The notes under the pieces: model-generated
Databases searched by the model: none
What the model was told of the DNA's origin: nothing
Seen by the model: the letters and a program-made list of their open reading frames with translations, nothing else
Part shown: one piece after another, positions 11,776 to 24,567 of the stretch
Layout of the letters: each line of letters begins with the position of its first letter
Numbering within the stretch: the stretch's first letter is position 1
Assembly: GCA_022818135.1 (NCBI GenBank)
Contig: JAFMSR010000002.1
Location: 51,130,348 to 51,194,347 of the forward strand
Length of the DNA: 64,000 bases
Direction of reading: 5' to 3'
Source of the DNA: Saxidomus purpurata
Taxonomy: Eukaryota > Mollusca > Bivalvia > Venerida > Veneridae
Program-made: the position numbers and the translations under genes

Positions 11776-12116
11776 AGCTACTAGCTCGCAGCATTTGGCA
11801 AAAAAAAAAACAAGATTCTTCAAACTGTCTGAAATCAACATTTTTAAAAACGGATCATCAAATTAAATATTTCCAGAACAAATTCATGTCAAGTATTTCT
11901 GTATTTTTTAAATTAAACGCTTCCGAATTTTGAAATTCCAATATCAACATATGGTGAAGCGGTGCCACTAAACAAACATCACCATCATTTGCGATATAAA
12001 TTATTTTCTCAAATTCCTATATAGGCTTTTACTTGTTTTGTTGGTTCTACATTTTGTGGTTTAGTGTATCACTTTGGAAAAATTCATATTTACCGGAAAC
12101 TATAAACGAGCAGCTT
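11776..12116. mobile_element. TTAA-flanked MITE, GCTGCTCGCTC family
   Basis: TTAA at 11772-11775 precedes agctactagctcgcagc. The right end, aacgagcagctt, is its inverted relative. Ends are more diverged than in the neighbour at 12234. Confidence 0.45.
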
Positions 12117-12233
12117 GAAAATGGTATTCCTTGCATAACTTAATAATAATTGAAGTGTGGTTAACCAAATGAATACGGAAGTCTTTGGAAGACTATGTAA
12201 ATGCTCCTTTTCTCTGACATCCTTAAGTTTTAA

Positions 12234-12586
12234 AGCTGCTCGCTCTCAGATTTTCGTAAAAAAATAAAGTTCTTCACACTGTATGTAAATAACGTATTTT
12301 AGAATATATGGTCATATAAAAAGGCTCCAGTATAAATCCATGTCACGCATATCTCTAAATTTCAAAAGATAAGCTACGAAATTCAAAAGCGTTGCAAATT
12401 TTCAATATAAACATATAGTGTACATGTTGCGGTGCCGTGTAACCGACCTTTTCAATCGATTTCTGCAAATTTCTACCTAGATTTTTGCTTATTTTTTTAT
12501 TCTAACCTTTAGTTTCATATTTATGAATAAGAATTTCAATTTTTGTGAAAAATATTTTTTTTAACAGTAACTGAGAGCGAGCAGCT
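12234..12586. mobile_element. TTAA-flanked MITE, GCTGCTCGCTC family, clean ends
   Basis: Perfect 16-bp terminal inverted repeats agctgctcgctctcag / ctgagagcgagcagct are bounded by TTAA at 12230-12233 and 12587-12590. About 353 bp, no coding capacity. The TTAA target points to a piggyBac- or Kolobok-type source. Confidence 0.75.
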
Positions 12587-12590
12587 TTAA

Positions 12591-13446
12591 TTTCAAGACT
12601 TCAAAAGAAACTGTTTTGACTGAAGAACACAAAAGACTAGATAATTTATTTTGTCAAGCCCGCAAGTGCATCTGAGTAATCTTGATTGGCTGTTGAAACT
12701 AAATGCATGGAAAATATTAAACAGGAGGTTTGGCGGAGATGATGTTTCGCGTGTTTTCAAGCGTTGTTTTGATGTAGATTCGTTTAAAATGGTGGAGTAA
12801 GACGTATTATTTGGTTCTCAAGAAACATATGTACTAGTATCACCGAGTAATTGTTTATTTGTTATTCGTTCGCCGTATGTAATTACTGAAATCGACACAT
12901 CTGTTTTGAATCCTACAGTGAAGAACAAAACAATTATTGAACGTACATATTGGTCAGTAGTGGTCAGGTTTGGATTTCTTATCTGTTCTATGTTTGGACC
13001 GAAGTGTTTGTTTGAATGTGTTATGTAAATATAGTAATATATCTTAGGTTCTGTCATCGTTTCCACGTCGTTTCAAAAAGTGGCAATTGTTTCGCACTTC
13101 AAGTAAATGTATATCGGGCATGGTCTTGACGATTTGCTGTATGTCCGTGTTCGTAATCCTTACTTCAAATTGAGTGTTACAACAAGCATCAACATTTAAT
13201 ACTAGTTTTTAATCAATGTTTGCATTGGATAGGTTGTCACGAACATATGTTTTGTAGATTTTTTTTAATAATTTACGTCTATAAATGCTATTAAGCTAAT
13301 GTAATCTCATACTGTCAGTCAGTAATAATTCCACTGTATGCGAGGGTGGGACAATAGATTAAATGCATGTTTGTATTTAAATGAACTGTGCACTGTTCTC
13401 CCGGTGTATTTTTTTTTATGAAAATCTTCTTTTTTTATTGTTTTAG
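12591..13446. other. No gene assigned
   Basis: AT-rich stretch. aaaatggtgga followed by a GTAAGA donor-like string at about 12787-12803 could be a decayed first exon for the THAP remnant downstream, but no first half of a THAP domain is visible. Confidence 0.3.
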
Positions 13447-13723
13447 GTGTGTTCCGTACATTTTGTTGATGGGCGATCAACTAAGGATAGCCCAATTTCA
13501 TATTAACATACGGGTTACACTACAAAGGATCCAACATCTAACCGAAGACCTTTGGTCAGATGCTCACTTGATTTAACCACTCCTTTTAAATCAAACCCAA
13601 CACCTAATGCAGACTGAAAATTTTGACTATTCCCAAATGCAATGCGAGAATGATGAAACATATTTTGCTACGCCACTGCCAAAATGTGAAGACTCGTATG
13701 ATCAGTGTATTGCGTTATCGTGA
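13447..13723 (+). pseudogene. THAP zinc-finger exon remnant
   Basis: After a tttttattgttttag acceptor the frame reads VCSVHFVDGRSTKDSPISY, then TAA at 13504-13506, then HTGYTTKDPTSN. The CSxHFvdG..T...P......GY pattern is the second half of a C2CH THAP DNA-binding domain, found in transposase-derived and host regulatory proteins. A TGA follows near 13616, and in another frame an ORF (QTENFDYSQMQCENDE...) runs to TGA at 13721-13723, consistent with a frameshift. The first half of the domain (C-x-C, W) was not found. One nonsense codon plus one frameshift make this a decayed exon. Confidence 0.55.
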
Positions 13724-15160
13724 ATTGTGTAATGATTCAATTAAGGGAGTACGTATACACTATATTGACCTTGTTGCACTTGATCATCTCTATTTCTATT
13801 AAAATTATTAATTTAAAAGTGAGCGGACAGGAGACATTGCAATCAACATTTAACCAAAGAATTCAGTGCAGGCAGCATTTATGGCATTTGTATTCCCCAT
13901 CTGGAAACGTTTCTTTCTTTTATCATTAAAGCAAAATAATACAGAATGCAAAGTATTTTAATTTAATTATGTGGTACAATGTAAACATGTAAAATCACAA
14001 AAGAAGTACATCTTGCTAAATTTAAAAAAGAATTGAATGTATAATGTATACAAATGGCATTCATTATTATTTCATTCTATACCCGTAAAACATGTACATT
14101 TAGAGACTATTTTAAACGCGCAGAATAAATCCAACCGATTTTGAGTCATTACTGCAGATACCTTTTTGCTGAATATTTTCTGTTTGCTACTTTGTTTAGG
14201 AAATGTAGTTAAAATTCAGGTATTATATGTAATTTAAATATTCCTGTGGTACCAGTATTAATGTAAATCTTAATGTGTGCTGCAGATTGAATTTGCACAA
14301 AACATACTTAAATACACTATAAAATCTATAATATTCGTGTGAGATGTTGCAGATTTCGATCACGTATCCATGACAATTTCAAAATAGCAAAATAATACAA
14401 TCTTAAATTTGAAAAAGATATCAGGACTCTATAAAAATATATTGTTGCTGATAAATTCATAAAATGCAGAAAAGCAACCGACTGTTCAATATTTGTTTTT
14501 AGAAACTGCAATTTTCCAAACTATTTAGCATTTAATAATAATGTAGGTGAAAAAAACGACATAAATTTTGTTCACATTGAATATATATATATAAGTAATA
14601 CTACATATTTTTATCACATGGACTTTTCAGAAAAGTAAAACATATTTTAATATGATATGATGTAAATGAGTGAATATGTAGAAAAAAAAATAATTATCTA
14701 AATAACAGACATTCAATAAAAGATAAATATTAAGATATTCAACTTCAGTTATTCAGTTATTAAAACACCATTTCCCACACGATGGTGGGAAACAAGCTCC
14801 CGCGTTAATTGGTAAACACATGCAAAGCATATCCTTCTTTTAAACATTTTCATAATCATTAAATTCAAATAAATTTATGACAAAGCACACTGTCCCGTGA
14901 ATTTAGGTTTTAAGTTTTATAGTTCATTACATTATGGTAGGGAGAAACCAGTAGCCAGTAAAAATGTAAACACAAGTTCAAATCATGTATATCACAGCGA
15001 ACCATCGGAAATATAACGTACAATATTGACAAAGAACACATTTTAATTCTACTAAGAAGTGCTTGTTACCATCTGTTTTCAATATGTTCATGATAATGTT
15101 TGAAAATGAGGATAAATGTGCTAATGGCACTTGGTAGAAACTTGGAATACACGTCTGTAT
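13724..15160. repeat. 3' flank of copy B, homologous to flanks of C, D and E
   Basis: No gene. Strings conserved with the 3' flanks of other copies include cattctatacccgtaa (also at 22430), tttctgtttgctactttgtt with gtagttaaa (also at 40330 and 53320), and tttatcacatggact (also at 47578 and 60790). The duplicated gene unit therefore includes at least 1.2 kb downstream of the stop. Confidence 0.55.
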
Positions 15161-17036
15161 TTAGACGGATATCTGTTGTTTTGCGACTATGATATAATTT
15201 TCAATACCAGTAAGATCGCTAATGCCTCTCAAAACAACCCAGTAAGCAGCTCTCATTTCATTCGTACGGGTATCCTTAGTTTTGTTTTGAAAATAGCCTG
15301 AAAATTGGCCACTCGGTACAGGTGAGCAAGGCTCACAGTTAAGTGACCTAAGAATGAGCTTAATTTCGCACATACATAGATATATCTCATCTTGCCAATG
15401 AACGAAATCTTTTGTCATGTTCGTTTCATTATTCGAGTTTAACAGCCCTTGTTCTTTATGGAGCAGGAATTCTATATAGTGAGCAAGTTCATTCAAACGC
15501 TCGAAAACAACGTGTGTATTGTTGCAAAAATTTGGTATCCCGTTATTCGTCTGAAAAAAAAATGCAATTGTTTTAATTAATACATATATCGAACAGTCTT
15601 TTTTTAAATTGCGAACTTTGTATACATGTTAAAACAATGTATATAATGAGAACCATTATCAATTGCATCAATTTCTATCTACTTGTATATCGATTGAAAT
15701 CCTCAGCCTCCATAGATGTGGTTGATGTTCTTAGTCTGTACACAGTTACTTTTACAAGTGACAAATTAATCAAGATAACCTATAAAATTGTGGATACTGT
15801 TAATTTGGAAAGTATTTATAGATTTATATGCTAGACAAATAATATTATCATAATGGTGTCTATTTTTGCTGACACGTTTTCATTGGCTGCAATGAATAAT
15901 AACGAATAAAGATACTTACATATTGCATCGTTCCATTCTCAACGTCTTTAGTTATAGTTTCTTTTTCAAATGGGTCACTTAAAATATGCCACTGCTGTTC
16001 TGTCTAAAATGTATAACACACACTATTTAAGACATCTGTTAAATTATTTTTTTTATAAGAAATAGTACGATTCACAGGTTCATGAGAAAGATGTAAAACT
16101 TATATTTTTGATGATATATTGGGGGAGAACACAAGATAAAGAAATGTAATACTCTTCCACAGCGTATAGTTCTTATTCAAAAAAAGCAAAGAGATCAACA
16201 TTTGCAGGACTTATTACTCATTTATCAAAGTGACATGGATTGACAAGATGACAGCATACTACTTTGTCACAAAAAATTGAGATGTTAACCGAATTACATT
16301 TGTAAGTATTGACATTTCGTTTTACAGATTTAGGAAATTACACTTTTATACTTCAATGTACAGACTTGCAACGAAACACATAATGAAAAGACAAGAAAAA
16401 ACTGACGAAAATAATTTAGCTTACTGTAGACATAAGGTCTTCAGCTGCATATCTTGCTCCGACAATTTTCCTTTCAAGGTCGTTCAAATTCTTATACTTC
16501 TTCAACAAAGATTCCTTTGTTACGGACGTACTCCTCGTTGTATTACATTCTTCGCTTTTAGAAAAGCATTTTGGGGCGTGTGTCCCTCGAGCATTTCTTG
16601 ATAAAACGCCAGCCGTTGATCCGGTCACGAAGGAGACAAATATACAGAAATCTAAAATAAAATTGAACAATATAAATGTCTTACGGTCTGCCTAACATAT
16701 CAAAACTAATATTAAAGCGCGATATACAATAATTCTTATATACATAAAAGGCATGTCCTTTCTCCTTGCAGTTACTGTACATCTTTCATCCTTTCAGCTC
16801 TACGACTGTGAATTTTAAATATATCTTAATCAATTATTGATAACTTAATTTCACAGATAAACAAAAGAAATGGAAATCTATTTTTGTTTGTCTGTTAGTT
16901 TTAAATCATTTGTTTACCACGTAAGATACTGTTTCTGTTATACTGCTTTTCAATAAAGCGTAAGCAATTGCATCGGTTAAACATTAGAACAATATTGATT
17001 GATAAATAAAAACGTACGTATATACATATAAGCCAT
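15161..17036 (-). CDS. Secreted four-helix cytokine-like protein, copy B (4 exons)
   Basis: Complement of exons 17018-17036, 16425-16651, 15920-16003 and 15161-15550 encodes 239 residues. Donors are GTACGT, GTAAGC and GTAAGT; acceptors are TTTTAG, TTTTAG and TTTCAG; phases are 1, 0, 0 as in the other copies. The signal peptide MAYMYI-H-FCIFVSF ends near TGSTAG. The mature protein has Cys-x6-Cys, helix A (LNDLERKIVGARYAAED), an acidic linker from exon 3, NFCNNT, helix B (ERLNELAHYIEFLLHKEQ), helix C (YLCMCEIKLILRSL), NCEPCSPVPSG, and helix D (RAAYWVVLRGISDLTGIENY). Several N-x-S/T sites lie between helices. It is the least rearranged copy, with short introns and intact proximal promoter, so it is a good reference. 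Function as an extracellular helical cytokine is inferred. Confidence 0.8.
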
Positions 17037-17121
17037 GCTAATTCTTTATAAAATCGAATATCTGTCTGTTCAATTACTGTTACAATATTTTTCGTTTTTG
17101 TTTAAATAATGCATTAGTGAA

Positions 17122-17306
17122 GGGTTTATATACTAAAGGTGAAGGGGATTCACACTCCAACGCCTCGTAATATTCTTGATATCAGAACTTATTTTCAGCA
17201 TAACGTGGTTTCCTTGTTTTCGGTAAAAGTTTGAAGAAACCAGTAAAGTCATTGATCATTCATCCCAGATGCCTACCGGTATCCGGTACTTGACTCTTCC
17301 GAGTGT
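17122..17306 (-). promoter_or_regulatory. Proximal promoter of copy B: TATA box and conserved block
   Basis: Minus-strand TATATAAA (17124-17132) lies about 90 bp upstream of the ATG. The 20-bp block whose plus-strand text is TACTTGACTCTTCCGAGTGT is at 17287-17306 and is identical upstream of C, D and E. Between them a caaggaaacca stretch and a gtttcttcaaac stretch are also shared. The block contains a CGGAAG core of ETS-site type. Confidence 0.55.
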
Positions 17307-17616
17307 CTGTTGTTAAACGTACAAGTATTACAGTTTCTCTTTTAGATTAAATTGACAAAGCGCAGAGTTATGAAAGGGTCTGTGAATATTGAACAGCGCA
17401 AATAAATAACGAAATTTGTACTTTTCTTCAAAACTAAAAAAGTTAAAAGGAGCACTTACTTTTTCTTGACATGTTTAAAGTTTTCTTTGTAGTTGGAAAT
17501 ACTACGTTTCCAAACGTTCTGCCTCTTGTTCAATATTCTAATAATGTTATTCAACGTATGTCTACGCCGATGAAGAATTCTGAATAAGTTTTTTGAAGGT
17601 TAATTAGACATTTCTT

Positions 17617-17825
17617 TGTGATGTGGGACAGTAGTAGCGCATTCATCTCGGGATCGGAGCGTCCCGGGTTCGATCGCTACCAGTGTAATGGCGGTAGTGT
17701 CCTTTGGCAAATCACAGAAATAATAGATATTTCCACATTGTCTCTCTCTTCGAGGTCGATTTCACCTGGAATGTGTCTCGAGAGCGATAAGTAAAAGTTG
17801 TGGGAATATTTCTTATTTAAGCAAT
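17617..17825 (+). mobile_element. tRNA-derived SINE-like element
   Basis: gacagtagtagcgc is followed about 35 bp later by gggttcgatcgctacc. The spacing and B-box (GTTCGATCG) are those of a tRNA-type pol III promoter. The downstream body has no tRNA fold. It is probably a SINE; the exact ends are not resolved. Confidence 0.45.
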
Positions 17826-17829
17826 ACTT

Positions 17830-20227
17830 TGTGAAAAACTAAACAAAGAAAATCCTAAAAAATTGTCATTTTGACATTTGGTATATTTGGCAGAGATGGC
17901 AAAAGTTATTTGCTCTTGAACTTAGTTCGACTGCTGGTCATCTTTTGCCATTGGTACTTAAAATAGTACGGTTTATCTAATGTGTTGCTCCTATTTTTGA
18001 TCTGTAGCTAGCATATTGGTATTTTCTGACAATCGAATAATTTCAATTGTCCCGTTTACGATAATGTTTTAGGTTCATAAATAATAAACTGTACATAAGC
18101 TACTTCAAATTACCATTTTCTACCCAATACAGTGCTGATGGCGTTCCCCATATAGCAAAAAGGGCCTCAACAAGAATGCCTGTGTGCTCTGTCTACCAGG
18201 AGATTCTTAGGAAATACAACCATCCCTATGAAAGATCAAACGGATATCCTGCATTCGAATATAACAATTATCTTTAATGAATATCTATATAAGTCAATAT
18301 GCAACCAGTGTGCCAGTACGTCACATTCGATGACACACCTGCTGTTGAGACCGAAAAGAGAGCGTGTGTCTTTCCACTCATACGTAATTTGTAATTTTAT
18401 TCAGAAAGCTAATATATGGGAAATTTCGGAAATGATATTGACATGACTTCATTCAAACGTTTATGCTTATACTCATAGGTTAATTAGCTTAAAATCGAAA
18501 TCCCTGAAAAACTTCAACCAAAATGCCTGATTTCCGCTGCGGAGGAAAGTGCGGTTTTCTATTACAGAATGTTTTGTAGGAAAATCTGCATGATCTGTGA
18601 CATCTATTCAATTTTCTTAAAAAATGTTGTTTATTATTTACAACCACAATGGCGATTCGACGTTTATGTCGATGCGAAATGTACATGTTTCCTATATTTA
18701 ACGTCAAAGTTTGGATGTACAAGCGTACGAACAGGCATCGACATGAATTGTAAATTGTCAAAAATATGTAGATTATACATTGTCAGGGCTGTAGCGTCCT
18801 CATTCATTTAATGATTTTGAAATAATGTGACAAAAATGAACACAACGACTATGAGATATCGTGTTATGGGTTCTGTACCTTGAGGGCCAAGGGCAAACGC
18901 AAGTCACAAATGAAACTGCAATGTAAATGTAAATGACTTTGTATTTTGTTGATGGTGTACATCTCATATACATGTACATTTTTGTGGACAATCGATTCAC
19001 GATGCTGTTATTTCCAGCTCTTCCCTTCCTTCTTTAACAGTAACTGGGATTGACATAGCAACACAGTACTACATAAAAACGACCATATATGTTACATATT
19101 TAGGTACATAAACAGTTCAGTATTGCAAAAGTAAACGTTATAAAATGTTCTAAATTGGACAGTGTACTTCTTTTGTTCATATAAAATGTTTCATTGAAAT
19201 CACTTACCTTCACTTTCTTGTCTTTCTTAACGGCTTAATGCAGTGAATTTATGTACATGTACTATTTGAAATATATTCTTCCGGTGAAAAACAACCTTCT
19301 TAAGGGCAATAAGGTTTTAAGATATCTATGAAATAATACAGTCCCGAGGAAAAATAAAACAGGATGATATGTGATATTAATGAAGTCATTTTTATTTAAA
19401 TAAACACCATTTGATAACTCTTAAAAAGCAATATATATTAAATATTTAGACATGTGTCTAAACGTGAATAGAGTAGTAACTTGATGAATGAATATATAAA
19501 AATTACATTTCGTTCATGTCTTGTTCATCACTGTGAAGTTATATTGAGTGATAGGTAATATAGTGTTGCTTTGAACTAAACTAATACAAGTAAAACTAAA
19601 TGTCAGCTATAGTTGAGTATTTCATAATCAGTTATATTGCGAACGCAGGCTAAACTGCATGCCATGACTTTAAGATGTAGAGTTCTAAAGAATCAAAGAG
19701 TTTTATTCCATATACATCATACTGTTCCATCACCGAGACCTCGAACCACGATCACCCGAGCTTTCAGAATTGCATTGCGGTCCAATCACATCTATTCTAT
19801 TGCCAATAACATCCTTTGGCTTGAACAATAAAAAGTGCCAGTCCCAGTTATCACGCAAAAAATTGAACTTTTGATTAGTTGTTTGATCGATGTTGTTAGA
19901 TCGTAGATCAAGTGGGTGGTTTTGTTTGCGTATATGGCTAACTTAAATTCCAATCCTGATACGGTTTACACGGCAAGATTTAGGACGGCTGAGATCTGTT
20001 GGTGTTTGTTGAGATAATCATAATCTTTGCATAACTGATGCGGTCAGTTTCGTAAGATTTCGAACGGTCCCTGAGCAACATGCTCCAGACATTTCGGTAC
20101 TCAGCAAGGTCGACCAAATTGTCGAGGTCAGTGACAAGCATTTCTATGTTCTTGTACTTTGTATGAATAAATGGGGCCACCCACAAGGATCCTCAAATTA
20201 AATTAATCAAATGCTACAATACTGTAA
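17830..20227. other. No gene seen
   Basis: Long AT-rich stretch. ORFs of 60-90 codons on both strands show no domain, signal peptide or splice context. It includes the segment at 18345-18455 shared with 11611-11745. Nothing else recognisable. Confidence 0.4.
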
Positions 20228-21554
20228 GTTATTTAGATACTTGACGGGGTACAACCTGAGCCTTTAGGCGAGGGTTTATACCAATTTAAGCAAGATTTTC
20301 GAGGCCGTATTCTCAGTCAAGGATTGAGCCTTTAGGCGAGGGTTTATACCAATTCAAGCAAGATTTTCAAGGCCGTATTCTCAGTCAAGGATCTGTATAA
20401 CTACTTTATCATACCACAGAGTTATCTTTATTCAATGGTAAAAGGTATCTTGTCATTTGCAGAATTTTCAATAAGATGCGAGAAGTGTTATGTATTTATT
20501 TTAATTTGTTCCATTTTACTACTTTTAGTACACCGAGTGTGATGTTATGGTCGTTTTTATGCCCCCTTCGAAGAAGCGGTGGTATATTGCTATGCATATG
20601 TCGGTCGGCCGGTCGGTCGGTCTGTCGGTAGAGAATGGTTTCCGGATGATAACTTCAGAAGGCTTTGGCCTACAATCCTCAAACTTGGTGTACAGGTTGA
20701 TCATCACCTATTGATGTTTAGGTCAGTAGGTCAAAGGTCAAGGTCACAGTAATCTATGTTGGTCGGAGGGTACAGAACGGTTTCCGGACGATAACTTAAG
20801 GACGCTTTGACATACAATTCTCTAACATAATGTGCAGGTTGGTCATCTTCAGTAAATGACCCCTATGGAGTTTTAAGTCAGTATGTTAAAGGCAAGGTCA
20901 CAGTGACCAGGAATAGTAAAACGGTTTTCGGACGAATTCTCAAGAACGCATGGGCGTATCACCTTGAAACTTTGTTTTGAGGTTAGTCATGACCAGCAAA
21001 TGACTCCTATTGATTTTGAGTTCAGTATATCAAAGGTCAAGGTCACAGTGACCCGGAATTGTAAAACGGTTTCCGGACGATTACCCGAGAACGCGTAGGC
21101 CTAGTATCTTACAACTTAGTATGGAAGTTGGTCATCACCAGAAGATAACCCCTATTGATTTTGAGTCAGTAGGTCAAAGGTCAAGGTCACCGGGACTTCT
21201 TTCTTTTTTGGCCACATGAATTATTTTTTAAGCCAAATTTAAAAACAAATTTAAAGGGCCCTCCCTACATCTAGCAGATTATATTCTCGAGACATAGATT
21301 ATTCGTTTACTGAATGTATAACGATAAATAAATACAATTTCAAAGAAGAATATACACATCTATGATATGACAGTATTTTATTTCGTCATTCCAGGGGCTG
21401 CATGTTTATATGAATGTCCTGTAAGCAGCATTGTTGCAGAAAAACATAATATGAATTGTATAGTAGTTATATAGATCCTTGACTGGGAATACGGCCTCGC
21501 AAAGCCTAACGGCTCAGGTTGTACGCTAAAAGACTTGTCAAGTATCTAAATAAC
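20228..21554. mobile_element. Composite element with long subdivided inverted ends
   Basis: Left end gttatttagatacttgac is followed by gtacaacctgagcctttagg and ggccgtattctcagtcaagg. The right end (21470-21554) carries the same three blocks inverted. On the left, the block from gagcctttaggcgagggttt to the gtcaaggat string is tandemly doubled (20258-20394). The interior holds a CGG-rich microsatellite array and a MITE fragment (21252-21365, tttaaagggccctccctaca). No transposase ORF. Confidence 0.55.
20555..21200 (-). repeat. Tandem ~140-170 bp units with GGTCAAAGGTCAAGGTCA motifs
   Basis: A gcccccttcgaagaagcgg hairpin-like start and a cggtcggccggtcggtcggt microsatellite are followed by about four units beginning ggtttccggacgat. 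Each ends in a version of aggtcaaaggtcaaggtcac (20725, 20890, 21020, 21170). Pearl-like layout in inverted orientation. Confidence 0.6.
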
Positions 21555-21560
21555 ATAAAC

Positions 21561-21815
21561 CGTCTCCCTTGGTATAGTAGTTTAAGCATCCATCTTGGGA
21601 GCGGGAGGTCGAAAGTTCGAATCCCAGCAGGGGTCCGTTCTGATATGGCCGGTTGGTGAGCCGCCAGCTAGTTAAATAATGGTTACCGTATGCCTACCTG
21701 CCTGATGCCTGGCATTAAAGGATAGGATTCGGGAGGTAAATGTGCTCAGAAAGAAGGTGTCTCATAAGTCAGATATGGCTGGCCCTTTAATTAGGGGTGA
21801 CACTATAATAAACAA
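21561..21815 (+). mobile_element. tRNA-derived SINE
   Basis: Begins cgtctcccttggtatagtag (A box TGGTATAGTAG) with a B box in aagttcgaatcccagcag about 50 bp on, then a 170-bp non-tRNA body and an A-rich end near aataaacaaacac. The spacing fits a tRNA-headed SINE. Confidence 0.65.
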
Positions 21816-22299
21816 ACACTTTTATAGTATTCTAACATTTGTATTATTTTCATTTGAGGAGCCTTGCGGATAGTCCCATTTTGTTTAAAATAGTAAAACA
21901 AGCACTAAAAAGCTTTGTTGGGAATAGTGCTTTGCACAAAGTTGAGTGTCCGATTATTGGTTGCCAAATGTGGCTTTTAACAGATATATAGTACCCCTTT
22001 TTGGCCTCATTTATAAACAAGCTGTGGACGCAGTCGATACACTTACAAGTTTATAATGTCATCAGTGAACTTAAGTTTATCCTACGGAAATATTATAGAT
22101 TAACTAGTATTTGTTGCTACACTTAAGACAAAATGTTAAGTTTTCGACCGAGAACTGGCAGGAATCCAGTTTGATTTTCAGTCCGAACATTGGACGTCTA
22201 TAAAAGATAAAAAAAATCAAGCTTGTGGCTACTTATAACTGGATTTAGTTTACGAAATCCAAAATTTCTTTCTTCCCTTTTTGTAGTAAACTTAAACAA

Positions 22300-24560
22300 T
22301 ACAGATTGCAAAATATATATTTATTAAGTAATTAAACACATGAAGCAACAAAACAAAAAGTTAGAAAAAATAACAGCAACAATAGTATTGAATGTGTACT
22401 ACAAAATATATTGTATATAATTATTTTATTCTATACCCGTAATAAATTTACCTGTTTTTATAGTTTACAAACAATGAAAAATATTTTAAACTAGCTTCAT
22501 GAAATATTTGTTCACCCCTTTGATTTTGAATCACAATAATAAGCAAAACTTTATCAGAATATTTACTATTTGAAACTTCTTCGTTTGAAAATCGTAGTTG
22601 ACATTTAGGTAGATGTATTCTTTATATTTTCCCTAGTATTATGTACAGTTTAAATCAATGCAGCTATGTGACTGCTATTAATCTGCTGTATTGATGTAAA
22701 TTTAACTGTGAATTGCAGTGTATAATCATAACACACATGTTGAATATTTATCTTTATTATATACTTTCATATTGCCCCGTTCACTTTGCCTTAGAGAGTT
22801 CGTTCAGTATTCTACGGTACTGCACGTTGGTAAGGAATGATACTGAACGTTGGCAAGGGAGGGCGGTCCTAGCGATCAGCTGTACGGACTATTTTATTTG
22901 TTTGCAAAGTTTGACAGGTTTTTACAATTAAATAAACTATGGTCTTTAAATAAAAAAAGAAACTTTAATCATTTTCAAGTAGACGTAAAAGAGTTTCATT
23001 CTTAAAAAGGTTCGAATTTTTTAGGGCACGCAATACCAGTTCTGGTTACGGAAGTTACTGGTACGTATTTCAGCCAAGTATTGATAAACGAAAGGAACGA
23101 TGTTTTGCATGTAGTCATAAGACAGAGAAAACATTTTTAGGAACGTACATCAAGTTGATGTATTCACATTTCAAAGTACAAACCTGCATCCGTAGGAAAA
23201 GTCTTGCGTTTTTCAAAACAAGATGGCGGACGGCAACTGAAATTTCTAACCGTATAATTGACGTCAACGTTTCTTCTAATAAATGACGTCACGTATAAAC
23301 AACAATATTGAATCGACTCTATTAATAGGCAATAAAGAAAATGTACATGGTGAAATAGTACGCTAGTTGTCTGAGAAATTTCAAGAATCATTTATTGTTT
23401 TTTGCTAACAGAATGTCATTTTTGTTCGTATTCAATATGAAAGTATATAATAAAAAGGTTATTGAACTTGTATGGTGATATATTACTTGGAACTCGTTGA
23501 TTTGTCGGGAACAACTCGCAAGCTCGTTGTTCCCACCAAATCAACTCGTTCCAAGTTATATATCGCCATACAAGTTCAATAACCTATAATGTTAAAGTAT
23601 ACATGTCAAATGTTGCAGATGCTGATCGCGTATATATGAAAATATCAACGAAGCAACAGTAATATACATTCAATCCAAAAATCTGCTGTTCAGTATTTTA
23701 ACAGTAATTTTCCAATCTCAAAACAAAACTATACAGATATAAAATGTCAAAATATTATGTAAGTGAAAATGAAACAAATTCTGGTGCACGTGGGAATACG
23801 ATATTATACTATAATGTATACGTATATTTACATAAACTTTTCAAAGAAATCTAGATCTACTATCATAACTAAAACATACGTACTACAAACTATGCTGTAA
23901 ATGAGAGAATGCATAGAAAAAAAACAATTTAAAAGAACAACCAAACAATATAATAATAATATAAGAAAGACAATTCAATTACATAATGAATTTTCAATCA
24001 CAATAATAATGTAACGGGGTAAGCTTTCAGAACATATTTTGTGAAAAACAAGCACCCCCATTATAATAAACATATTCAAAACATATCCTCACGACCAACT
24101 TTTTTCACAACGCATTAAAATTAATTAAAATGAACTAACCGTTAATAAGAAAACATACTGTTCCGTTATGTAAAATGTATGTTGAGTTCGAATTTTTCTT
24201 AAGTTACAATTTTAAAACAAGTACAAATAATGTTAACATAAACACAGTATAACTTGTATACTTGTATATTATTTACAGTTACGATCACTCATAACAAATT
24301 CATTAATATAACTTATGATTGTCGGGTCGTTTTGAAAATACAAAAAGTACATTGGACTTATCAAACAATTATAGCAGGATGCAATACTTATTTTGAGCCT
24401 CCATGGATTCAATAAATGTGCTTACTGTGTATACATATTACGGTATCCCATGAAATATTTTGATCAAGATACAAATGTAATTAATAATTATCGTGTCTGT
24501 TAACTTGCATTTAATGAGAATAAATAAAGAAATAAAGGAACAAATTACTTCTGGTAACTT
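22300..24560. repeat. 3' flank of copy C and exon-4 deletion zone
   Basis: Shares cattctatacccgtaa-type, ttttgaatcac/gtagttgacattta and tcataactaaaacat strings with flanks of B and D. Where exon 4 should lie (roughly 24250-24400) there is only intron-like sequence (acagttacgatc, gcctccatggatt). No CNNT, NCEPC or AAYWVVLRG coding sequence was found on either strand. It contains the palindrome at 23457-23585. Confidence 0.5.
23457..23585. repeat. Fold-back palindrome 3 (aggttattgaacttg...)
   Basis: aggttattgaacttgtatgg at the left is matched by ccatacaagttcaataacct at the right. Inner arms are ggaactcgttgatttg and caaatcaactcgttcc. The centre is gggaacaactcgcaagctcg plus ttgttccc. Arms of about 60 nt with few mismatches. 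Confidence 0.75.
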
Positions 24561-24567
24561 AACTTAC

